Source: Streptomyces erythrochromogenes (lineage in GTDB: Bacteria; Actinomycetota; Actinomycetes; Streptomycetales; Streptomycetaceae). Taken from it: a DNA stretch of 64,000 nucleotides. This document shows positions 8,590 through 17,062 of the stretch, in pieces. Position numbers and translations under genes: made by a program. The notes under the pieces are model-generated. The model was not told the DNA's origin. It made no database searches and was given only the letters and a program-made list of their open reading frames with translations. Where the stretch lies: NCBI RefSeq assembly GCF_036170895.1, contig NZ_CP108036.1:6483501-6547500 (forward strand), read 5' to 3'. Position 1 is the stretch's first letter. Each line of letters opens with the position of its first letter.

Positions 8590-9317
8590 GCGGCGGCGTG
8601 CGGCGCGTCGTGTCGCTGGTGCCGTCGCTGACCGAGGCGGTGGCGGTGAGCGCGCCGGGGCTGCTGGTCGGGGTCACCGACTGGTGCACGCACCCCGGCG
8701 ACCTCGGGGCGGCGGAGCGGATCGGGGGTACGAAGAACCCCGACGTGCGCCGGATCGCGCAGCTCCGCCCGGACCTGGTGATCGCCAACGAGGAGGAGAA
8801 CCGGGCGCCGGACCTGGCCGCGCTGCGCGCGGCCGGAGTGGAGGTGCTCGTCACCGAGGTCCGGGACCTGCCGCAGGCGCTGCGGGAGCTGGACCGGGTG
8901 CTGGTGGGTGCGCTGGGGCTGGCGAGGCCGGCGTGGCTGGCGGACGCGGAGGCGGCCTGGGCCCGCGCGGAGCCGGTGGGAGGGCTCACGGCCTTCGTGC
9001 CGGTGTGGCGGCGGCCGTGGATGGTGCTGGGCCGGGACACCTTCGCGGGTGACCTGCTGGCGCGGCTCGGAGTGCGCAACGTCTACGCCGGGCACGCGGA
9101 GCGGTACCCGAGGATTCCGGTGGAGGAGCTGGCCGCGGCCGGATGCGATCTGGTGGTGCTGCCGGACGAGCCGTACCGCTTCACGGCCGAGGACGGCCCG
9201 GAGGCCTTCCCCGGCCTGCCGGCGGCCCTGGTCGACGGACGGCATCTGACCTGGTACGGGCCATCGTTGGCCGACGCGCCGAGGGTGCTGGCTGATGCCC
9301 TGCGCGCTGCGCGCTGA
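8586..9317 (+). CDS. Helical-backbone metal receptor / cobalamin-binding-like protein
   Basis: 243-residue protein of the BtuF/TroA-like periplasmic-binding fold (helical backbone metal receptor). Recognisable features are the N-terminal VVSLVPSLTEAV, VTDWCTHP and GGTKNPDVRRIAQLRPDLVIANEEENR. The GTG start (8586) overlaps the stop of the XRE-cupin gene. Unlike transport receptors it has no signal peptide or lipobox, and no ABC transporter gene is adjacent, so it may act in the cytoplasm. A GTG at 8598 is an alternative start. Ligand (corrinoid, haem or metal chelate) is unknown. Confidence 0.85.
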   Translation: MSGGVRRVVSLVPSLTEAVAVSAPGLLVGVTDWCTHPGDLGAAERIGGTKNPDVRRIAQLRPDLVIANEEENRAPDLAALRAAGVEVLVTEVRDLPQALRELDRVLVGALGLARPAWLADAEAAWARAEPVGGLTAFVPVWRRPWMVLGRDTFAGDLLARLGVRNVYAGHAERYPRIPVEELAAAGCDLVVLPDEPYRFTAEDGPEAFPGLPAALVDGRHLTWYGPSLADAPRVLADALRAAR

Positions 9318-9336
9318 CCGCTCGGCTCCCGCCGCC

Positions 9337-9584
9337 GCTCGGCTCCCGCCGGGGTGGCCGGTTGTGGCGGGGTGGCTTCGGTGCGGCCGGGTGGAACGGT
9401 TCGGCTCCTGCCGGGGTTGCGGGTTGTCGTGGGGCGGGATGGATGGCGTGGGGCGGTGCCGCTCGGCTCCCGCCGGGGTTGCGGGTTGTCGCGGGGCGGG
9501 ATGTGTCGGGTGGGGCGGTGCCGCTTGGCTCCCGCCGGGGTTGCGGGTTGTCGCGGGGCGGGATGTGTCGGGTGGGGCGGTGCC
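9337..9584. repeat. Four 62-bp tandem repeats
   Basis: Units at 9337-9398, 9399-9460, 9461-9522 and 9523-9584, all exactly 62 bp. Each begins with a variant of GCTCGGCTCCCGCCGGGGT; the last three end in GGGGCGGTGCC. The third and fourth units differ at one base that I can see, and the first is the most diverged. A truncated start of another unit precedes the array (about 9319-9336). Confidence 0.92.
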
Positions 9585-9592
9585 CCGCCGGA

Positions 9593-9881
9593 GTGTCTCC
9601 TCGGCTCGGCGCGTGCGGGTGCGTCGCGGCCAGGCGGCCGAGGTCGCGCGCTCGTCCTGCGGGGACACTCCGCCGTGTCCCCACCCCACGCCGGCGATCC
9701 GGTACTCCTGCCCGTGCAGGGGGACATGCCCGTACTGCGCGCTCCGGGCCGGCACGGATGGCGCCCCGGAACCGGGTTCGTACTGCTGGAGCGGGGACGG
9801 GGAGGGGTGTCCCCGCAGGACGAGCGCGCAACCACCCCGCACAACCGAGAAGTGCCCGCCTGGCGCGAGCCGAGGAGACAC
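9593..9881. repeat. Long imperfect inverted repeat
   Basis: Left arm 9593-9668 and right arm 9807-9881 contain two perfectly complementary blocks: 9593-9608 with 9866-9881 (16 bp) and 9646-9668 with 9807-9829 (23 bp). The middle of the arms is diverged. A 138-bp loop separates them. The core motif reads CTCGTCCTGCGGGGACAC on the left arm. Confidence 0.85.
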
Positions 9882-9889
9882 CCCTCCGC

Positions 9890-10173
9890 GGCACCGCGAC
9901 CCGCCCGCACCGCGCCCGGATTCCGCCGGCACTGCGATGCCACGGCCCGGCCCGGATCCGCCCGCCCCCCCGGGAGGGGAACGGCACCGCGACCCACCCG
10001 CACGGGGCATGGATTCCGCCGGTACTGCGATGCCACGCCCGGCCACACCGCGCCCGGATCCGCCCGCCCCCCGGGAGGGGAACGGCACCGCGACCCGCCC
10101 TGGATTCCGCCGTACCGCGATGCCACGCCCGGCCACACCGCGCCCGGATTCGCCCGCCCCCCGGCAGGGGAAC
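9890..10173. repeat. Three ~90-101-bp direct repeats
   Basis: Units begin at 9890, 9983 and 10084 with GGCACCGCGACCC and end near CCGGGAGGGGAAC. Lengths are 93, 101 and 90 bp, differing by small indels. A partial fourth start lies at about 10174. Confidence 0.85.
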
Positions 10174-10208
10174 GGGCACGGACTGGGATCCGCGTCGCCC
10201 CGCGCGGG

Positions 10209-11321
10209 TTACGGCAGGCGGCCCGAGAGCAGGCCCCGCAGGGTGTGGCCGGCGGTGAGCAGCCAGGCCGTCAGCAGGGCGAGGAAGAGGGCAGCGGCGA
10301 GCCAGCCGAGGGCGGTGAGCCCGGTGTGGCGGGCCAGGCCGGCGGCGCCGGTGACACAGGTGCCGACGGGGAAGGTCAGCGCCCACCAGGTCATCGCGAA
10401 GCCCATGCCGGCGCGGGCCGCCCGGACCAGCATGCATACGGCGAGCGCCAGCCACAGCAGGGCGAATCCCATCACGGGTACCCCGTAGACGACCGCGAAG
10501 GCGCCGAGCGCACCGGCGTAGGGGGCGCCGATGGCCTGGGGGGCCATGTCGGCGAGCTGGTTGACGGCGGTGGTGGACTGCCCGAGTGGGCCGAGGACGA
10601 GGAACAGGGTCGGGGTCAGGGCCAGGGGGAGGGGGCCGCCCACGATCAGCCGGCCGAAGATCAGGGGGAGCATCAGCAGGGTGGCGAGCAGGCTGATGCC
10701 GAACATGGCGTAGCAGGCGAGCAGCATGGCCTCGCGGGGCTGGCCGGCGGGCAGGTGGGGTATCAGCAGCGGACCGAGCGCGGCCGAGACCATGGGGGCG
10801 ACGAGGGGGAGCAGCCAGACGGGGCTGGCCTGCTTCGGCTCGACCTTGTGGCGCACCACCATCAGGTAGGGCACGGCCACGGCCGCGACCAGGCCGATCG
10901 CGGTGCCCGCGGTGAACAGGACGGTGTCCACCGCCACGGCGGCACCGGTCCCGATGAGGTCCTTGCCGACGATGAGGGTGCCTCCGCCGACGGCCAGCAG
11001 CGCCATCGAGAGGCAGCCGTAGAAGGGGGCGACGGCCGGGTCGAGGAGGTGGGCGCGGGCCTGGTCGCGGTGGTGGAGCCAGTGCCCGGCCCGGGCGGCC
11101 AGCAGGACGGCGAGGGCGGCGGCGGACAGCGCCCAGACGAGCTGGCAGGCCACGCGCTGGCCGGGGAGCTGGTACGGGAGGGCCGCGCCGGCGTTGGCGA
11201 CGATCGCGGTGCCCATGACAGAGGCGTACCAGTTGGGGCCGAGGTGTCGCAGCGCCGGTGCCTTGTGGGCGGTGGGCGCGGTTTCGGTGAGGGTGCGGGG
11301 TCGCACGAGGGTGGTGGCCAT
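10209..11321 (-). CDS. TDT-family (TehA/SLAC1-like) transporter
   Basis: 370-residue integral membrane protein with about ten hydrophobic segments, of the tellurite-resistance/dicarboxylate transporter (TDT) family that includes TehA, Mae1 and SLAC1 anion channels. The N-terminal block LGPNWYASVMGTAIVANAG is the typical family entry motif. Divergent from a LysR regulator with only 70 bp between starts, the common arrangement of a transporter and its regulator. Substrate cannot be stated: anion, sulfite, C4-dicarboxylate or tellurite are all known in the family. ATG start at 11321. Confidence 0.88.
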   Translation of the reverse strand: MATTLVRPRTLTETAPTAHKAPALRHLGPNWYASVMGTAIVANAGAALPYQLPGQRVACQLVWALSAAALAVLLAARAGHWLHHRDQARAHLLDPAVAPFYGCLSMALLAVGGGTLIVGKDLIGTGAAVAVDTVLFTAGTAIGLVAAVAVPYLMVVRHKVEPKQASPVWLLPLVAPMVSAALGPLLIPHLPAGQPREAMLLACYAMFGISLLATLLMLPLIFGRLIVGGPLPLALTPTLFLVLGPLGQSTTAVNQLADMAPQAIGAPYAGALGAFAVVYGVPVMGFALLWLALAVCMLVRAARAGMGFAMTWWALTFPVGTCVTGAAGLARHTGLTALGWLAAALFLALLTAWLLTAGHTLRGLLSGRLP

Positions 11322-11377
11322 GGGTCCAGCGTCACGCCGGGGCGGGCCGAACGGCAGGGATCATCTTTCTATAAGGC

Positions 11378-11394
11378 CATAAACTGATGTTATG
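11378..11394. promoter_or_regulatory. Palindromic operator candidate overlapping the LysR start
   Basis: CATAA (11378-11382) and TTATG (11390-11394) form a perfect inverted repeat with a 7-base spacer. The right half includes the ATG start of the LysR gene. A TAAACT at 11380-11385 could serve as its -10 box. Confidence 0.5.
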
Positions 11395-12315
11395 GGTGAT
11401 GAGAAGTGGGTTCCGCTGGCGCACCGCGTACCGGACCTGGGTGCGCTGGAGCTGCTGCTCGCGGTCGCCCGGGTCGGGAGCCTGAGCGGCGCCGCCCGGC
11501 GGCTGGGCATCACACAGCCCGCGGCGAGCAGCCGGATCCGGGCGATGGAGACCCGGCTGGGGGTGGCGCTGGTGGACCGTTCGCCCCGGGGTTCGACGCT
11601 GACGGCCGAGGGTGCGCTGGTCACCGACTGGGCCCGGCGGGTGGTGGAGGCTGCGGAGGCCTTCGACGCGGGTGCGCAGGCGCTGCGCGGGCGGCGGGAC
11701 TCCCGGCTGCGGGTGGCGGCCAGCATGACGATCGCGGAGTACCTGCTGCCGGGGTGGCTGATCGCGCTGCGCGGGCAGCGGCCGGACACGGCGGTGTCGC
11801 TGCACGCCGGCAACTCCGCGGTGGTCGTGCAGCGGGTGCTCACGCACGAGGCCGACCTCGGCTTCGTGGAGGGGCTGACGGTGCCCGAGGGGCTGGACTC
11901 GGCGGTGATCGCGCAGGACCGGCTCGTCGTGGCGGTGGCGCCGGTCCATCCGTGGGCGCGGCGCACGCGGGGCGTGGAGGCGGCGGAACTCGCGGCGACC
12001 CCGCTGATCCTGAGGGAGCGCGGCTCGGGCACGCGGCAGGTGCTGGACGCGGCGCTCGCCGGGCACGGCGGACTGGCCGCGCCGCTGCTGGAGCTGGCGT
12101 CGACGACGGCGGTGAAGGCGGCCGCGCTGGGCGGCGCCGGGCCGTGCGTGCTGTCGGAGCTGGCCGTGGTGGACGAGGTGGCGGCCCGCCGGCTGGTGGA
12201 GGTGGCGGTGACGGGAGCCGAGCTCGGCCGGGCCCTGCGGGCGGTCTGGCCGGCGGGCGCCCGCCCGGCGGGCCCGGCCCGGGACCTGCTGTCCCTGACC
12301 CGGGGTATGCCTTAG
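11392..12315 (+). CDS. LysR-family transcriptional regulator
   Basis: 307-residue LTTR: N-terminal winged helix-turn-helix (LELLLAVARVGSLSGAARRL then ITQPAASSRIRAME) and a C-terminal LysR substrate-binding domain. No ribosome site precedes the ATG at 11392 and a -10-like box lies 6-12 bases upstream, so the transcript is probably leaderless. It presumably controls the divergent TDT transporter gene and itself from the 70-bp shared region. The last four bases overlap the stop of the convergent thioesterase-like gene. Confidence 0.92.
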   Translation: MGDEKWVPLAHRVPDLGALELLLAVARVGSLSGAARRLGITQPAASSRIRAMETRLGVALVDRSPRGSTLTAEGALVTDWARRVVEAAEAFDAGAQALRGRRDSRLRVAASMTIAEYLLPGWLIALRGQRPDTAVSLHAGNSAVVVQRVLTHEADLGFVEGLTVPEGLDSAVIAQDRLVVAVAPVHPWARRTRGVEAAELAATPLILRERGSGTRQVLDAALAGHGGLAAPLLELASTTAVKAAALGGAGPCVLSELAVVDEVAARRLVEVAVTGAELGRALRAVWPAGARPAGPARDLLSLTRGMP

Positions 12316-13109
12316 GTGACGGGCCGGACCGTGAGGATCTGTTCGGCGTGGCCGACGGGGCCGTCGGCGTCGTGCAGGACGCTGCTGGTGAGCCCCTGCC
12401 CGGACGGGCCGAAGGTGACGGTGGTGTCCAGGCCGGTCCACGGGCCGCGCGGCTGGCGGTGCAGGTGGATCGTCAGGTCGAGGTTCGGGAACATCCAGGC
12501 GGTGGGGTCCTGCTGGACCGCGATCCCGTTCGCGGTGTCCACGAGCGCCACGTACGAGGCCAGGGCGCTGCTCGGCTCGCCCGCGACCAGGGCGACGGGC
12601 GAGGACACCCAGGCCGCGGTGCGGCCCCGGCGGGTGGGCGGCGTACGGCGGACCTCGATGGAGGAGACGTAGCCGCCGTCCCACTCGTCGTCCATCGCCC
12701 AGACGCCGAGCTCCTCGGGGGCGGGCAGGCGGTCGTGCGGGCTGTCGGCCACGGCGGAGGAGTCCAGCGTGGCCAGCAGCCAGGCGCGGGCGCGCACCAC
12801 CGGCCGGCCTCCGATGACCACGGTCGCTTCCAGGAGTTCGATGGTCCGGCCCGGGCGGACGGTCTCGACGGTGATCTCGCACTCGTCGAGGGCGATGCGG
12901 CCGAGGATGTCGTAGCTGATCCGCGCGAGCGCCAACGGCTCGGGCCGCCGCGCCAGGTGCCCGTCGATCGCGTGGACCACGAGGCCGGCGAGCGGACTGA
13001 AATGCTGCTCGTCGGTGTTCCACGCACCGCCCGCGTGGGCCGTGGGCTTGTAGCGGTGTCCGCCCGTCCGCTCGTAGTAGCTCTCGCGTGTGGCGGCGCC
13101 GGTGGTCAC
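12312..13109 (-). CDS. Thioesterase-family (double hotdog) protein
   Basis: 265-residue protein resembling the acyl-CoA thioesterase/TesB-like double-hotdog family (4HBT_3 type). It has an N-terminal half (DEQHFSPLAGLVVHAID) and a C-terminal half ending in TVTFGPSGQGLTSSVLHDADG, where the DxxG-type element and S/T of TesB-like enzymes fall. GTG start at 13109 with GAGGAG upstream. Its substrate is unknown; mycobacterial and streptomycete relatives are usually annotated only as thioesterase family. It overlaps the LysR gene tail-to-tail by four bases. Confidence 0.75.
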   Translation of the reverse strand: MTTGAATRESYYERTGGHRYKPTAHAGGAWNTDEQHFSPLAGLVVHAIDGHLARRPEPLALARISYDILGRIALDECEITVETVRPGRTIELLEATVVIGGRPVVRARAWLLATLDSSAVADSPHDRLPAPEELGVWAMDDEWDGGYVSSIEVRRTPPTRRGRTAAWVSSPVALVAGEPSSALASYVALVDTANGIAVQQDPTAWMFPNLDLTIHLHRQPRGPWTGLDTTVTFGPSGQGLTSSVLHDADGPVGHAEQILTVRPVT

Positions 13110-13343
13110 GGGATCGGTCTCCTCGGACGGGACGGGAAGGCACGGGGATGTGTGTATCGATCACGCATCGTAGGAGGCGGCGCCCCGTCCGTCACTGTGA
13201 TCTGCCGGACAGCGGGGCGAGGTGCGTGCGTCCGTTCGGGCGAAGGCGGATCGATTCGGCACGGTGCGGGCGGTGACCCCGGCCCGGACCGCAGGAAAGG
13301 TGGCTCCTGCACGTCGTCGCTCCGCCCCCGAGGAGACCCCCTG

Positions 13344-13694
13344 ATGCGTCCACGCCATGCCGCCGTCGCCGCTTTCGGCGCCTTCACGCTCCTGCTGGCC
13401 GTCCCCACCTCGGCCACGGCCGCCACCGGAGAGTTCCAGTACACGGTCACGGGCCTCGACGGCCGCCCCCTGCGGGTGATCCTGGAAGACCCCGAGAGCG
13501 AGGAGTGCATCACGCTGCCCGAGGTCGCCGACCCCGGTGCCGCCTCCCCCGCGCACTCGCCGCGCAACAGGACGACCTCCACGGCGACGGTGTTCACCGA
13601 GCCCGGCTGCGAGGGCGACCACTTCACGCTGCGGCCCGTCACGGGCCACGGCTCGGAGCGGCTGAAGCTCCGGTCGGTCGTCTTCAGCCGCTGA
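13344..13694 (+). CDS. Small secreted protein of unknown function
   Basis: 116 residues with a clear signal peptide (residues 1-27, cleavage near SATAATG), giving a mature exported protein of about 90 residues with only two cysteines (ECI and PGCEGD), which could form a disulfide. I do not recognise a domain. ATG at 13344 follows GAGGAG at a normal distance. It stands alone: divergent from the thioesterase-like gene and convergent with the membrane-protein gene downstream. Confidence 0.72.
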   Translation: MRPRHAAVAAFGAFTLLLAVPTSATAATGEFQYTVTGLDGRPLRVILEDPESEECITLPEVADPGAASPAHSPRNRTTSTATVFTEPGCEGDHFTLRPVTGHGSERLKLRSVVFSR

Positions 13695-13739
13695 CCGGAC
13701 GGGAGGTCCACCCGGCCGCCGGGCCCCAGGAGCACGCCG

Positions 13740-14585
13740 TCATGCGGGCTCCTGGCCGGCCCGCGACTGGAGGGTCTTCGTCAGCAGCGAGCCCGCGACG
13801 ATCAGGGCGACTCCCAGCCACCACATGTTGTCGAAGACCAGGACGACGATGCCGACCGGTACGAGCGTGCCCGCCAGCGGTACCAGGAAGCCCGCCCACG
13901 GCGTGGGCTCGGGGGGCAGGCCGGAAGCCTCGCGGACGGCCCGGGCGCGGGCGACGTCCGGGTACCAGACGGTGAACTTCACCGCGGCCACGATCGCCAG
14001 GATCTGGATGACCCAGCCGGTCCAGATGTTGCCGGAGTTGCGCAGGACCAGGTCCCCGTACGCCCCTGCGGCGGCCGCCACCAGGAAGGCGATGCCCCAG
14101 GCCCCCGTGATCATGTAATTGGTCCGCAGGAAGCCGCGCGTGTGCCAGAGCGACGGATCGACCTGTTCGCGGGCGTACTGGAGGGTGAAAGGCGTCCGGA
14201 CCGCCATCGAGCCGAAGGCGATCACCGCCAGCGCGATGTTGGCGACTTCGCCCGCGTACGTCTCCAGCCAGTTCAGGGTCCCCTCGCTCGCCAGGGCTCC
14301 GATCACGGCCATCGTGGCGAAGAAGACGATGTCGGCCAGTTCCAGCAGCTTCCAGGAGCTGCCGCGGTTGACCAGGTGGCTCAGCGCGGTCAGGGCGACC
14401 GACACCGCCAGCGCCAGCCCGACCGCGAGCTCGAACCGTCCCGGGCCGACCAGCAGCGAGAAGATGATCCAGGGCGCCATGCCCACGACCGGGTTCTCCA
14501 GGAACCCGGCCACCGGCCCGGTCGCCTTGCCGTGTGCCCGTGTGCTCACCTTTCCAGCCTGCACGTCGCCAGGCCGCAGGGCCAT
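13740..14585 (-). CDS. Multi-pass membrane protein, unknown function
   Basis: 281-residue integral membrane protein with about seven to eight hydrophobic helices, such as APWIIFSLLVGPGRFELAVG and GTLVPVGIVVLVFD; I do not recognise the family. The start could be the ATG at 14585 or a GTG at 14549 (VSTRAHGK); neither has a strong ribosome site. It is the last gene on the minus strand of the amine-utilisation locus (regulator, permease, hydrolase, this gene), with 84 bp to the hydrolase stop, so it may be a passenger or a membership gene. Confidence 0.75.
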   Translation of the reverse strand: MALRPGDVQAGKVSTRAHGKATGPVAGFLENPVVGMAPWIIFSLLVGPGRFELAVGLALAVSVALTALSHLVNRGSSWKLLELADIVFFATMAVIGALASEGTLNWLETYAGEVANIALAVIAFGSMAVRTPFTLQYAREQVDPSLWHTRGFLRTNYMITGAWGIAFLVAAAAGAYGDLVLRNSGNIWTGWVIQILAIVAAVKFTVWYPDVARARAVREASGLPPEPTPWAGFLVPLAGTLVPVGIVVLVFDNMWWLGVALIVAGSLLTKTLQSRAGQEPA

Positions 14586-14669
14586 TCGTGCGGAGGCGGG
14601 GACGGCGGAGGGGCCGGGCGCGGGGCCCCGGCGCTGGGGAAGGTGCCGGAGCCCCGCGGCCGGCGGTCG

Positions 14670-15377
14670 TCAGGCCACCGGCACCGCGCTGCGCGCCGTG
14701 GCCGCCTCGATCAGCGACGCCATCACCCGGGTGTCCTTGTCGCGCTCCGGGTGCCACTGGACGCCCAGCACCCAGCGCGCCGGATCGGGCAGCTCGATCG
14801 CCTCCACCGTGCCGTCGAGCGCGTGGGCCGAGACGACGAGGCCGTGGCCCAGGCGCTCCACCGCCTGGTGGTGGTAGGTCGGGACCTGCGCCTCCTCCGG
14901 AACCAGGTCCGCGTACCGGGTGCCCGGGACCGGGCGTACCGGATGCCAGGACATGACGCCCGGGGTGTCGACGTGGCCGTCGATGTGCTGGATCAGCGTG
15001 CCGCCCAGGGCCACGTTCAGGGCCTGCATCCCGCGGCAGATGCCGAGCACGGGCACGTCCGCCTCCAGCGCCGCGTTGACCAGGGCCAGCTCCCAGTGGT
15101 CGCGGACCGTGGCGGGGGCGCCCGTACGGGGGTCGCGTGCGGCGCCGTAGTGGACCGGGTCCACGTCCGGGCCGCCCGCGACGACCAGGCCGTCCACCCG
15201 GCTCAACACCTCCGCCGCAGAACCGGGTTCGTCCGGGGGCAGCAGCACGGCCGCGCCGCCCGCCGCCTGGACGAGTTCGCAGTACCCGGTCGGTACGAGC
15301 GACGTCGGGAGGTCCCACACCCCGTAGCGGGTGGATTCCTCGACGTAGGTGGTGATGCCGATGAGCGGCCTGGGCAC
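14670..15377 (-). CDS. Gamma-glutamyl hydrolase (class I glutamine amidotransferase-like, PuuD-type)
   Basis: 235-residue Peptidase_C26/class I GATase-like hydrolase. The nucleophile cysteine sits in GICRGMQ, the catalytic histidine in GVQWHPE, and the family signature VAGGPDVDP is present. Members such as PuuD cleave gamma-glutamyl amides (gamma-glutamyl-GABA) to free glutamate. Here, downstream of a permease and near a GlnA-like ligase, it would remove the glutamyl tag after oxidation of the amine. GTG start at 15377 with GGAGG 8 bases upstream. Confidence 0.88.
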   Translation of the reverse strand: MPRPLIGITTYVEESTRYGVWDLPTSLVPTGYCELVQAAGGAAVLLPPDEPGSAAEVLSRVDGLVVAGGPDVDPVHYGAARDPRTGAPATVRDHWELALVNAALEADVPVLGICRGMQALNVALGGTLIQHIDGHVDTPGVMSWHPVRPVPGTRYADLVPEEAQVPTYHHQAVERLGHGLVVSAHALDGTVEAIELPDPARWVLGVQWHPERDKDTRVMASLIEAATARSAVPVA

Positions 15378-15449
15378 GTTCTCTACCTCCGGGAACGGGA
15401 CGGGGACGACGGACGACGGCGACGGGAAGGAGCAGGACAGGACAGGATC

Positions 15450-16928
15450 TCAGTCGCGGGCCAGCTCCGCCTCTGCTTCCGCGAGGGCCGCGAACTCCTC
15501 CTCGGGGGCCGATGCCACGAGGTGGTGCCGGCTGTAGAAGGCGAAGTAGGCGAGGGCGACGGCGTATACGGCCAGGGCGATGAAGGCCGCGTCCTTGTCC
15601 ACCAGGAAGGTGGCGACCAGGGCCGACAGGGCGAGTACGAAGGCCACCGAGGAGGTCAGGATGCCGCCCGGGGTGCGGTACGGACGCTCCAGCTGCGGCT
15701 CCCGGCGGCGCAGCACGATGTGCGAGAGCGCCATCAGGGCGTAGGAGATGGTGGCGCCGAAGACCGCGATGTTGAGCATGCGGGCGCCGTTGCCGGTGGA
15801 TGCGGCCAGGGCGAAGCCGATCGCACCGGGGATGATCAGGCCCAGGTACGGGGCCTTGCGCTTCGAGGTCAGGGACAGGAAGCGGGGCAGGTAGCCGGCG
15901 CGCGAGAGGGCGAAGAGCTGGCGCGAGCCCGCGTAGATGAGCGAGAAGAAGGAGGCCACCAGGCCCGCCAGGCCGGCGTAGTTCACGAACCGGCTCAGCG
16001 CGGTCGGGCCGCCGTCGCCCTCCAGGGCGACGACCAGCGGGTTGCCGGCCGACTTGACGGCGTCGGCGCCCTGCGCGCCGGTCGCCGCGAAGAAGGTGAT
16101 CAGGGCCAGCAGGGCGAGGATGCCCATGGAGATGGACAGCGCCTTCGGCATGGAGCGGACCGGGTCCTTCGCCTCCTCGGCCGCCAGCGGTACGCCCTCC
16201 ACGCCGAGGAAGAACCACATGCCGAAGGGGAACGCGGCCCAGATGCCGAGCACGCCGAGCGGCAGCCAGGAGTTCGAGCCGAAGGCGCTCGGGTCGACCG
16301 GGATGTCGTTGAGGCCGTCCGCGCTGAACTCGGTGAACGCGCCCACCGCGAAGATCAGCAGGGCGGCGACGGCGACGGCGGTCACGACGAGGCTGAAGCG
16401 CAGCGCCTCGCCGACGCCCCACAGGTGCACGCCGATGAAGATGACGAAGCAGCCGAGGTAGACGGGCCAGCTGGAGGTGAGGCCGAAGAGGCCGAGGGAC
16501 TCCACGTAGTCGCCGATGAAGATGACGATCGCCGCCGGGGCCAGGATGTACTCGATGAGGATGGCGGTGCCGGTGAGGAAGCCGCCCCAGGGGCCCAGCG
16601 CGCGGCGGGCGAAGCCGTAGCCGCCCCCCGCCGTCGGCAGGATGGTGGACAGCTCCGCAAGGGAGAAGACCAGGCAGGCGTACATGGCGCCCATCAGGAC
16701 GGTGGCGATGGCGAGACCGCCGAAGCCGCCCTTGTCGAGACCGACGTTCCAGCCGGAGAAGTCCCCGGAGACGACGTAGGCGACGCCGAGACCGGTCAGG
16801 AGCAGCCAGCCGGCGCTGCCGCGGCGCAGCGTGCGGCGCTCCAGGTAGTCGTCCGGGCCGTCGCCCCCGGCGGGTGACGTGGTGGGTGCGGGCACGGCTG
16901 CCAGCCGTGCCTCGAGGTCGTCGGCCAT
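15450..16928 (-). CDS. Ethanolamine-permease-like APC transporter
   Basis: 492-residue amino acid/polyamine/organocation (APC) permease with about 12 transmembrane segments. The N-terminal block GWLLLTGLGVAYVVSGDFSG, then LPTAGGGYGFARRALGPWGG and EYILAPAAIVIFIGDY resemble ethanolamine permeases (Eat family) more than general amino-acid permeases. ATG at 16928 with AGGAG upstream. A 22-bp motif shared with the glnA4-like promoter lies 21 bp upstream of the start. Likely imports ethanolamine or a related primary amine; substrate assignment is inference. Confidence 0.87.
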   Translation of the reverse strand: MADDLEARLAAVPAPTTSPAGGDGPDDYLERRTLRRGSAGWLLLTGLGVAYVVSGDFSGWNVGLDKGGFGGLAIATVLMGAMYACLVFSLAELSTILPTAGGGYGFARRALGPWGGFLTGTAILIEYILAPAAIVIFIGDYVESLGLFGLTSSWPVYLGCFVIFIGVHLWGVGEALRFSLVVTAVAVAALLIFAVGAFTEFSADGLNDIPVDPSAFGSNSWLPLGVLGIWAAFPFGMWFFLGVEGVPLAAEEAKDPVRSMPKALSISMGILALLALITFFAATGAQGADAVKSAGNPLVVALEGDGGPTALSRFVNYAGLAGLVASFFSLIYAGSRQLFALSRAGYLPRFLSLTSKRKAPYLGLIIPGAIGFALAASTGNGARMLNIAVFGATISYALMALSHIVLRRREPQLERPYRTPGGILTSSVAFVLALSALVATFLVDKDAAFIALAVYAVALAYFAFYSRHHLVASAPEEEFAALAEAEAELARD

Positions 16929-16948
16929 CGTGCGCTCCTGCCTCAGGG

Positions 16949-16970
16949 CAATGGTTGTGGGGCGTACCTT
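16949..16970. promoter_or_regulatory. Shared regulatory motif, permease copy
   Basis: CAATGGTT (16949-16956), 9 bases, then ACCTT (16966-16970). The same two blocks with the same spacing occur at 17832-17853. Candidate operator of the FadR-type regulator, or a common promoter element. Confidence 0.6.
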
Positions 16971-17062
16971 TGTCCTAGTGGAGCGGAGCGCGCAAGACCT
17001 CTGCGTAAAACAGAAGTTACGAAAACCTCTCGGACGCCCCGCGAACCCCCCTCCCCGGCCGC

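Larger units (their letters stand above)
9318..10208. other. 891-bp repeat-rich spacer between convergent genes
   Basis: No gene is supported here: the open frames on both strands are low-complexity Arg/Pro/Gly translations of repeats, and the main tandem period (62 bp) is not a multiple of three. It holds three different repeat structures, listed separately. Confidence 0.75.

Noticed and set aside
8586..9317. Cobalamin riboswitch for the receptor gene
   Set aside because: The gene is translationally coupled to the upstream regulator and no B12-box sequence is seen in the spacer.
9337..9584. CRISPR-like array
   Set aside because: Units abut each other with no unique spacers and no cas genes are present.
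8133..10136. Long antisense reading frame across the metal receptor gene and repeats
   Set aside because: Shadow of coding and repeat sequence; no family similarity and poor codon pattern.
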